This document shows positions 1 through 4,083 of a stretch of 7,397 bases of DNA, one piece after another. The stretch's first letter is position 1; every line of letters starts with the position of its first letter. The notes under the pieces are model-generated. The model was not told where the DNA came from. It was given only the letters and a program-made list of their open reading frames with translations, and searched no databases. Origin of the DNA: an uncultured bacterium (GTDB lineage: Bacteria; Patescibacteria; Paceibacteria; UBA9973; Zambryskibacteraceae); contig CAIXDB010000102.1 of assembly GCA_903918125.1 (NCBI GenBank), positions 1 through 7,397 on the forward strand, read 5' to 3'. The position numbers and the translations under genes were made by a program.

Positions 1-82
1 CCATTGCACTGACAATAACGAGCAACACGAACGCATCGCACAAAAACCGCCGAGCAACTTTTTTTTGAGCATCTTGTTCCAT
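1..82 (-). CDS. N-terminus of a membrane-anchored protein (partial)
   Basis: An open frame starts at an ATG (bases 82-80) and leaves the window at the left edge, giving 27 complete codons. The peptide begins MEQDAQKKVARRF, a basic stretch, followed by a hydrophobic run (LCDAFVLLVIVSAM, about residues 14-27). This is the usual shape of an uncleaved signal anchor or first transmembrane helix with a cytoplasmic positive N-terminus. The start is supported by a TGA-TATGAT extended -10 box placed exactly 6 nt upstream, the same geometry seen before adk, ndk and the DUF6922-like gene; there is no Shine-Dalgarno. The family cannot be identified from so short a piece. It could be an inner-membrane enzyme, a pilin-like protein or an envelope protein. 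That a gene begins here is fairly likely; its function is unknown. Confidence 0.55.
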   Translation of the reverse strand, partial: MEQDAQKKVARRFLCDAFVLLVIVSAM

Positions 83-88
83 ACAATA

Positions 89-97
89 ATCATATCA
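89..97 (-). promoter_or_regulatory. Extended -10 promoter, leaderless geometry, left-edge gene
   Basis: On the minus strand TGA-TATGAT is followed by 6 nt (TATTGT) and then ATG. Transcription would begin at or next to the A of the start codon, giving a leaderless mRNA. No good -35 hexamer is visible about 17 nt upstream, which fits an extended -10 promoter. The same spacing occurs before three other genes in the window. Confidence 0.5.
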
Positions 98-124
98 TAT
101 TAAAATGCCCACGACCGTTGTGCG

Positions 125-288
125 GTGTGAGCAGTTTAATAGGACAGTGTGCATATTTCCTCGGTATTAAACCAAGGTGGGTGTTCTCACATGTAGTCAT
201 CTGAACGAGAGCAAGCTCACACTCATCAAACTTCATAAATATCGAACTCCCTGACGATTTTTAAGGAGAAAATATACACAACTGTCCT
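125..288. repeat. Gene-free region with crossing inverted repeats (structured RNA or MITE-like)
   Basis: The 265-nt gap between ndk and the left-edge gene holds two inverted repeats that cross instead of nesting. The first pairs AGGACAGT (141-148) with ACTGTCCT (281-288). It continues inward through GTGCATATTT-like sequence into a stem of about 22 pairs with one bulge and two G-U pairs if read as minus-strand RNA. The second pairs GTGTGAGC (125-132) with GCTCACAC (215-222), an exact 8-bp match. The order A-B-A'-B' is that of a pseudoknot. The sequence could be a structured leader upstream of the left-edge gene, a 3' structure behind ndk, or a small transposon relic with AGGACAGT ends. However, the leaderless promoter at 89-97 would leave it outside that gene's mRNA. 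Nothing else convincing was seen between 83 and 347. Confidence 0.45.
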
Positions 289-347
289 GCCACTAGTATA
301 TCCTACTGATATTCTCCGCATACTATACAACTCTCAAAAAGTGGTAT

Positions 348-935
348 CTATTCATCCACTCCATATCGTTTGTACGAATATATCGGTGCATCTCCACCAA
401 ACCAATGTTTGATTTCGTGTTCAGCCTCCTCTGGTGTTTCCGAACAGTGCATAATGTTCGCCACAGCTCGCTTTTCTTTGTTTGCCAATGCGGGAGAATC
501 AATTGAAAAGTCTCCACGGATTGTCCCAATGGCCGCCTTGTACGGCAAAGTTTCTCCTGCAATTTTACGCACCACATCCACGGCGTGCACACCTTGCACA
601 ACCATTTTGACAAGCGGTGCGGACAACATGTAGTCGATGAGCCACTTGCGGATTTCCGGACCGATTTTTGCCGGGTCGGTTGTGCCGAAATCAGCCATCA
701 AATCATATCCATATGTTTCGTATGTGCCGGTCGTCTTTTTTCCGAGTCGCGTAATCCACTCCTCGTTTTTCGGATAGTGGTTGTCGAGCTGGTCGTGCGA
801 TGGCTGTGACATTTCAAGCGCCACAATCTTCAAATCGCGCTGTTCGAACCGTCGAATAACTTCACCAGTCAAGCCTTTTCTGACACCGTCTGGCTTTATC
901 ATGACAAATGTCTTTTCTTCTTTTGGATGTTGCAT
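348..935 (-). CDS. ndk: Nucleoside-diphosphate kinase, enlarged form
   Basis: This cytoplasmic enzyme moves the gamma-phosphate of ATP to other (d)NDPs through a phospho-histidine. The 195-residue protein is longer than the usual 140-150. It starts with the kinase fold (FVMIKPDGVRKG; K14 matches the conserved Lys) and keeps Y54, R123, T129, R140 (GTIRGDF), N160 and the catalytic histidine H163 at the expected order. Two insertions account for the extra length: about 40 residues after Y54 (roughly 56-95) and about 12 residues just before the histidine loop (roughly 147-158). The usual NxxHGSD signature reads NIMHCSE, so Gly becomes Cys and Asp becomes Glu. The gene stands alone behind palindromic element A. 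A TAGAAT -10 box 6 nt before ATG suggests its own leaderless transcript. The family assignment is secure; the effect of the insertions on oligomerisation is unknown. Confidence 0.93.
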   Translation of the reverse strand: MQHPKEEKTFVMIKPDGVRKGLTGEVIRRFEQRDLKIVALEMSQPSHDQLDNHYPKNEEWITRLGKKTTGTYETYGYDLMADFGTTDPAKIGPEIRKWLIDYMLSAPLVKMVVQGVHAVDVVRKIAGETLPYKAAIGTIRGDFSIDSPALANKEKRAVANIMHCSETPEEAEHEIKHWFGGDAPIYSYKRYGVDE

Positions 936-941
936 AACAAA

Positions 942-947
942 ATTCTA
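942..947 (-). promoter_or_regulatory. -10 box of ndk, leaderless geometry
   Basis: TAGAAT on the minus strand is followed by TTTGTT and the ndk ATG, the same 6-nt spacing as at three other genes. There is no TGN extension here. A second possible -10 (TATACT, 968-973) lies further upstream and would give a leader of roughly 30 nt, so which one is used is not settled. Confidence 0.42.
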
Positions 948-994
948 ATTAGAAATAATACAAACAGTATACACAATTTTCCGAATATGGCTAC

Positions 995-1201
995 AAAATC
1001 TCGTCTCGTGTCACATGTTTTCTGAGACCCCGCAAGCCTCGAGCATGGTCTTGGTCATGCGACCATGGCTCGCTTCCAGCGGTTTGTCAACGACTCCGTG
1101 CAACAGGAGCTCATTGACAAGTCGAGGCTGAGGACAAAGGAAATCGTCCGCTGGGACGATTTCCGGTCTCGGAAAACATGTGACCGAGAAAGAGATTTTT
1201 T
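995..1201 (-). repeat. Structured palindromic element, copy A
   Basis: A 207-bp element fills most of the map-ndk gap and its right end is three bases from the map stop codon. Its arms (995-1029 and 1165-1201) are imperfect inverted repeats of about 35 nt. Inside are a perfect 11-bp hairpin (GGAAATCGTCC, loop GCTG, 1139-1164), a stem AGCCTCGA/TCGAGGCT (1035-1042 with 1122-1129), and two hairpins within that stem: ATGGTC/GACCAT (1045-1066) and TTGTCAA/TTGACAA (1084-1120). No coding frame is credible. The outer ends match those of copy B at 3561-3740, in opposite orientation; strand minus is used here so that both copies start with the CTCTTWCTCGGTCACA end. Both strands leave the palindrome with a T-run, so it may also act as a bidirectional terminator. 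It could be a MITE-like or REP-like mobile repeat. Confidence 0.75.
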
Positions 1202-1204
1202 AAA

Positions 1205-1972
1205 CTATTTCGTCAATATTATTGCCTCCCCGTCCGTAATCGCCACGGTGTGCTCCCAGTGCGCTGCGGTTGAGCCGTCGGCGGTTTTGTATGTGTAGCC
1301 GTCGCGGGAAAGGACGATGCGGGACGAGCCGAGGGTGAGCATTGGCTCGATGGCGATGACCATGCCGGCCTTAAGGAGCTCGCCGGCGCCTTTACGGCCT
1401 TCGTTGGGCACATACGGCTCCTCGTGGACTTTGTAGCCGACACCGTGCCCAGCAAGGCCCTCCGAGATGCCGTAGCCGAGCGGTCGGGCAAATGACTCGA
1501 TGGCGTAGCCGATGTCCCCCACGCGGTTGCCGGCACGCGCTTGTTTGATGCCGAGGTACAATGCCTCGCGAGTGTGTTCGATGAGTTTGTACTCGCGCTC
1601 GCCGATCTCACCGACACCCACCGTGATCGCGCTGTCCGTGATGAGTCCGTCATGCGTCAGCCCGAGGTCGAGCGTGACCACATCGCCTTCTTTCAAAATT
1701 TTCGGATTCTCGTTCGGTATGCCGTGCACGATTTCCTCGTTGACCGACACGCACAAAGCCGCCGGGTACGCACGTCGCGCACCTTCCGGCGTGTAGTTCA
1801 AAAACGACGCGGAGTCACCGCCTTCTTTAATCATCTCCCGCGCCCAGCCCTCGAGTGTCTGCGTCGAAACTCCCGGCACAACTTTTTTCGCCAGCTCAGC
1901 GAGAATAAACGCGTGACGCCGTCCGCCTTCGCGCAGTATCTCAATCTCTTCTTTTGTTTTGAGTTTTATCAT
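1205..1972 (-). CDS. map: Type I methionine aminopeptidase
   Basis: The enzyme removes the initiator methionine from new proteins as they leave the ribosome and is essential in most bacteria. The 255-residue length fits a type Ia bacterial enzyme with the pita-bread fold and no N-terminal extension. All five metal ligands are present: D102 (LDLG), D113 (TDSA), H176 (GHGVG), E209 (IEPM) and E240 (WEHT), together with substrate-site histidines H83 (VHGIP) and H183 (VHEEP). The start ATG lies 19 nt after the stop of the AbiEii-like gene. There is no -10 box at leaderless spacing and no Shine-Dalgarno, only an A/T-rich leader. The gene is therefore probably transcribed with the upstream cassette. 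In many bacteria map follows adk directly behind secY; here two foreign-looking genes have come between them. infA, often next, is absent and element A follows. Confidence 0.96.
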   Translation of the reverse strand: MIKLKTKEEIEILREGGRRHAFILAELAKKVVPGVSTQTLEGWAREMIKEGGDSASFLNYTPEGARRAYPAALCVSVNEEIVHGIPNENPKILKEGDVVTLDLGLTHDGLITDSAITVGVGEIGEREYKLIEHTREALYLGIKQARAGNRVGDIGYAIESFARPLGYGISEGLAGHGVGYKVHEEPYVPNEGRKGAGELLKAGMVIAIEPMLTLGSSRIVLSRDGYTYKTADGSTAAHWEHTVAITDGEAIILTK

Positions 1973-1991
1973 TTTAAATTCATTAATCTTT

Positions 1992-2672
1992 TTATTTCAA
2001 ATCCAATAGTGTTCGAGTAAGTGCAGGTACCTCTTTCAAAAAATATGCTTTCACCTCCTTCCATGTAACTGTAAAATTCACAAGAGGCATTGGGTCCGCT
2101 TCCGCATCGTCAAAAAATGTCAAACTTTTGAGAATGTGGCTGAAATTGTGTTCTTGCGGGTACTGTTTTGGAACCCGAGCAAGAATGTCTTGCAATGTGC
2201 CGATATTGTGACAATACCAATACAAGTCAACAAAATCTCTTTTTTTACCTCGCTGACTCACCGCAATAATTTTCATAACTGCGATATCATCAGATGACAC
2301 CAAGTTAATCGTGCCGAATGTTTTTGCAATAGGAGACGGGTGAAAAAAAGGATAAGCAATAAAACTCACTTTAGCTTTGTGAAAAACTCCATACATTGTG
2401 CCCTTGTCGATACTGTCCGTACGCCAGTTACCCAGACTCAATGCATTATTTTCCAATTTTGCTTCATCAAAATCTTTTTGTTGTATAAAAAAATCCAAAT
2501 CAACACTGCTTCGATGTCCTGTTTGTAATGCCAGAGCTGTACCTCCAGCCAAATACCACCCTTGACTTTTGAGCCACGGGACTTCCGCGAACTTTAAAAA
2601 CGCTCGTTTGGTGGCTTCCGGTAACACCTCAAAATGCAAGTCTGATTGATTTTTTAAATCGCCAGTAACCAT
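1992..2672 (-). CDS. AbiEii/AbiGii-type nucleotidyltransferase (putative toxin)
   Basis: The 226-residue protein has the hallmarks of the AbiEii/AbiGii (DUF1814) family of DNA polymerase-beta-like nucleotidyltransferases. Motif I is LAGGTALAL (41-49), then TGHRSSVDLDFF (51-62) with the metal-binding D58 and D60, and a later motif with D129, K134 and KRDFVDLY (144-151). Known members are toxins of type IV-like AbiE systems or tRNA-modifying MenT toxins that transfer nucleotides to tRNA 3' ends. Whether this one is toxic, and its substrate, cannot be read from sequence. Its start overlaps the end of the upstream small gene by 19 nt, implying translational coupling. The gene is visibly more A/T-rich than the flanking map and adk, consistent with later acquisition. 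It sits inside a core adk-map neighbourhood. Other nucleotidyltransferase functions are possible. Confidence 0.85.
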   Translation of the reverse strand: MVTGDLKNQSDLHFEVLPEATKRAFLKFAEVPWLKSQGWYLAGGTALALQTGHRSSVDLDFFIQQKDFDEAKLENNALSLGNWRTDSIDKGTMYGVFHKAKVSFIAYPFFHPSPIAKTFGTINLVSSDDIAVMKIIAVSQRGKKRDFVDLYWYCHNIGTLQDILARVPKQYPQEHNFSHILKSLTFFDDAEADPMPLVNFTVTWKEVKAYFLKEVPALTRTLLDLK

Positions 2673-2902
2673 AGATTTTTTGACTTAGCGCTCACCACTC
2701 TCGAAGTCTGTAATATTTTCCGTATAAGACTGGAGGAATAATAGTGTGTGAGCCATTTCATTTCAGAAATATCTCCAAGTTCCAGTATGCGTTCAATAAC
2801 GTATGTTGCGTTTTTTTGGGCATCAATGGTTGCAGGATCGACATCCCAGAAAAGTTCCTGCCTGAATGGTATAACTGACTTGTTTTGTGTGGTTTCTGTC
2901 AT
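2654..2902 (-). CDS. Small DUF6922-like protein, probable partner of the nucleotidyltransferase
   Basis: The 82-residue protein starts MTETTQNK and contains a LFWDVDP motif (about 18-24), a helical stretch with VIERILELGDI and WL (about 34-50), and a basic SxxLIRKILQTSRVVSAKSKNLW tail. This pattern recalls DUF6922-type proteins, which I recall as frequent upstream neighbours of AbiEii-family genes, probably as DNA-binding antitoxins; the name is from memory and needs a profile search. An in-frame ATG nine codons upstream (2929) would make 91 residues, but those codons consist of a perfect TGG-TATAAT extended -10 box with 6 nt to the ATG at 2902, so the shorter start is preferred. The gene begins 29 nt after the adk stop and its 3' end overlaps the toxin-like gene by 19 nt. 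The pair therefore looks like a two-gene cassette with its own promoter. Confidence 0.7.
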   Translation of the reverse strand: MTETTQNKSVIPFRQELFWDVDPATIDAQKNATYVIERILELGDISEMKWLTHYYSSSLIRKILQTSRVVSAKSKNLWLLAI

Positions 2903-2908
2903 ACCGAC

Positions 2909-2917
2909 ATTATACCA
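2909..2917 (-). promoter_or_regulatory. Consensus extended -10 promoter of the AbiE-like cassette
   Basis: TGG-TATAAT on the minus strand is a perfect TGN extended -10 box. It is followed by GTCGGT and the ATG at 2902-2900, the leaderless spacing. It lies just past the adk stop codon (2932), so it would let the cassette, and possibly map behind it, be expressed independently of adk. Confidence 0.6.
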
Positions 2918-2931
2918 TAATTCACTCATTT

Positions 2932-3528
2932 TTACACTTCCAAATGTATCCTCTGTAAAATCTCTGCGTGTACTTGCTCGATGGTCTGCTCGCCGTTGAC
3001 CGAGACAAACTCATAGCCGTTGTGCGTGCGGAAAAAGTCGATCGCCGGCAGGACGTTTTTGTCGTACCAATCCAATCGTCGGTCGATCTGCACTTCTGCA
3101 TCGTCACCGCGAGCACGTTCGGTTAGGCGTTTCTTGGACCATTCGCGGGAAGTTTCGATCAAAATGACGAACGGCTTGTCGCGCTTGTAGAAACGCATTG
3201 CCGAATCGAGAATCGGCGCTTCGTGGGCACGACGAGAGAGACCATCGAGAATGAGATGCTCGTCGCCGGACACGTGTCGCACGAGGTACTCCGCCCAAAT
3301 CCAGATCGGCAGAAACTCCGGCAAGAGTCCGCCGTGATCCATTACTTCTTTTGTCAGCTTGGCGGTCATCGACGCCTCGGTGGCAAAGTCGCGGAAGCGC
3401 TGGCCGGTCTCAATGTAGAATGTCTGGCGAGCCGGGTCGTTTTTCTGCAAATACTCTACTAAAAGTCGGCCTTGGGTTCCCTTTCCGGAACCGGACTGGC
3501 CGAACAAAATAAATGTGTGTGGTGTCAT
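2932..3528 (-). CDS. adk: Adenylate kinase family protein, divergent short-lid form
   Basis: A P-loop nucleoside-monophosphate kinase of 198 residues, expected to interconvert ATP, AMP and ADP in the cytoplasm. The P-loop is GQSGSGKGT (10-18), lacking the proline of the usual GxPGxGKGT. The AMP-binding TGD-type motif appears as ETGQRF (40-45), and the DGFPR motif as DGLSRR (95-100). The lid region is short (LTERARGDD, 135-143), followed by IDRRLDWYDKNVLP; there are no zinc-binding cysteines. Its place between secY and map matches the classic secY-adk-map order. The ATG at 3528 is chosen because a TGC-TACACT extended -10 sits 6 nt upstream; a TTG at 3555 would give nine more residues, but they are encoded by that promoter. 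Substrate preference among NMPs is uncertain given the divergent motifs. Confidence 0.88.
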   Translation of the reverse strand: MTPHTFILFGQSGSGKGTQGRLLVEYLQKNDPARQTFYIETGQRFRDFATEASMTAKLTKEVMDHGGLLPEFLPIWIWAEYLVRHVSGDEHLILDGLSRRAHEAPILDSAMRFYKRDKPFVILIETSREWSKKRLTERARGDDAEVQIDRRLDWYDKNVLPAIDFFRTHNGYEFVSVNGEQTIEQVHAEILQRIHLEV

Positions 3529-3534
3529 GCCTGT

Positions 3535-3543
3535 AGTGTAGCA
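3535..3543 (-). promoter_or_regulatory. Extended -10 promoter of adk, leaderless geometry
   Basis: TGC-TACACT on the minus strand is followed by ACAGGC and the adk ATG (3528-3526). The weak -35 match (TTTGGA, 17-nt spacer) falls at the edge of palindromic element B. If element B terminates readthrough from the ribosomal operon, this promoter would make adk independent of it. Confidence 0.5.
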
Positions 3544-3560
3544 GACTTCTGACAACTTCC

Positions 3561-3740
3561 AAAATCTCTTACTCGGTCACACCAGTTTTGGAGCACACAA
3601 TAAATCGCTGGTGCGATTTTTGCTCGCTCTCGTCGCTCAGGAAAATAATCTCCTCGGCGTGTGCCACGCACGCCTGCGTCGTTATTTTCCAAGCTCCTGC
3701 GAGAGTCTCCAAAACTGGTGTGACGCGAGACGAGATTTTT
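3561..3740 (+). repeat. Structured palindromic element, copy B
   Basis: A 180-bp element between the small membrane gene and adk. The arms (3561-3594 and 3707-3740) contain a perfect 18-bp inverted repeat, GTCACACCAGTTTTGGAG (3576-3593) against its complement (3707-3724), with the outer AAAATCTC/GAGATTTT also pairing. Inside are a 7-bp hairpin AAATCGC-TGGT-GCGATTT (3602-3619), a perfect 9-bp stem GGAAAATAA/TTATTTTCC (3640-3648 with 3682-3690), and within it GGCGTG/CACGCC (3656-3661 with 3669-3674). The outer ends match copy A (995-1201), which lies the other way round; inner-stem sequences differ but stay self-complementary. No coding frame is credible. It may be a non-autonomous mobile repeat, a bidirectional terminator, or a structured RNA. 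Confidence 0.75.
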
Positions 3741-3753
3741 AGTGGTGATTTTT

Positions 3754-3782
3754 AAAAGATAAAAGATGAGTCGCGAAACTCA
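3754..3782 (-). terminator. Weak hairpin with T-rich tail behind the small membrane gene
   Basis: On the minus strand, just after the stop codon at 3799, TGAGT and ACTCA (3782-3778 and 3771-3767) can form a 5-bp stem with a 6-nt loop, followed by a T-rich stretch (TCTTTTATCTTTT). The stem is short and A/T-rich, so termination would be inefficient. Element B immediately downstream may serve as the stronger stop. Confidence 0.3.
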
Positions 3783-3798
3783 CCCTTTAATTTTCCAT

Positions 3799-4035
3799 TC
3801 AATCTGGAAGAAGTGCCGACCTTCGTTGATACTCTTCCATTTTGAGGTGAGATCTGATAGCAAAAATAACACTAATCAAACCTCCGATATACAGTATCAT
3901 TGCAGAAAGTACGTCCATAGACAATTCGGCAACAAAACCACTCAACAAAAAACACGCTGCGTAGCGACACCGTAAGTTCCGGTCACGTTTTCTTAACTTC
4001 ACTCCCGATTCTAGCGTTTCTTTTAAGTGAGACAC
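3799..4035 (-). CDS. Small membrane protein of unknown function
   Basis: A 78-residue frame starting at GTG. I do not recognise the family. The N-terminal third is charged and basic (VKLRKRDRNLRCRY, about 12-25). It is followed by a short hydrophobic stretch (AACFLLSGFVAEL, 26-38) and a convincing transmembrane helix (VLSAMILYIGGLISVIFAI, 42-60), then a polar tail. The gene has what the core genes lack: a Shine-Dalgarno GGGAGG five bases before the GTG, and a TTGATA-N17-TATCTT promoter-like sequence behind the secY stop. It lies between secY and element B, where adk normally follows. That position, its low GC and its different initiation signal suggest an acquired or lineage-specific gene. 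A short open frame of this kind can occur by chance; the ribosome-binding site is the main support. Confidence 0.5.
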   Translation of the reverse strand: MSHLKETLESGVKLRKRDRNLRCRYAACFLLSGFVAELSMDVLSAMILYIGGLISVIFAIRSHLKMEEYQRRSALLPD

Positions 4036-4040
4036 GGTAC

Positions 4041-4046
4041 CCTCCC
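4041..4046 (-). promoter_or_regulatory. Shine-Dalgarno of the small membrane gene
   Basis: GGGAGG on the minus strand lies five bases before the GTG start at 4035. It is the only strong ribosome-binding site seen ahead of any gene in this window, and it decides the choice of a GTG start. Confidence 0.55.
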
Positions 4047-4052
4047 GAAAGA

Positions 4053-4081
4053 AAGATACTCTAAAGATAGTTAAATATCAA
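4053..4081 (-). promoter_or_regulatory. Sigma70-like promoter behind secY
   Basis: TTGATA (4081-4076) and TATCTT (4058-4053) are separated by exactly 17 nt on the minus strand, matching the consensus at 5/6 and 4/6 positions. The expected start point, about 7 nt downstream, would fall at or next to the Shine-Dalgarno, giving a leader of only about 10 nt. It overlaps the end of the secY gap, so readthrough from the ribosomal operon is also likely. Confidence 0.4.
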
Positions 4082-4083
4082 GT

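Noticed and set aside
90..236. A 48-codon frame on the minus strand (starts MKFDECELAL) within the ndk downstream gap
   Set aside because: No matching family, no clear ribosome-binding site at good spacing, no leaderless -10 box, and it lies across the crossing inverted repeats and the promoter of the left-edge gene. Probably a chance frame.
290..344. Hairpin CCACT/AGTGG with inner GTATA/TATAC behind the ndk stop as a terminator
   Set aside because: Stems are only 5 bp with poor geometry and no T-run follows on the minus strand, so it is not reported as a feature.
1065..1298. Plus-strand open frame through element A and the end of map
   Set aside because: It is made of palindrome arms and antisense map sequence, with no recognisable domain or start signal.
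995..3740. Elements A and B as integron attC sites
   Set aside because: They share with attC the idea of conserved ends and variable palindromic interiors, but the RYYYAAC/GTTRRRY core sites are not at their ends and no cassette gene or integrase is associated.
995..3740. A composite transposon bounded by A and B in inverted orientation
   Set aside because: The segment between them holds core genes (adk, map) in their usual order, no transposase is present, and no target duplication was seen at the outer edges.
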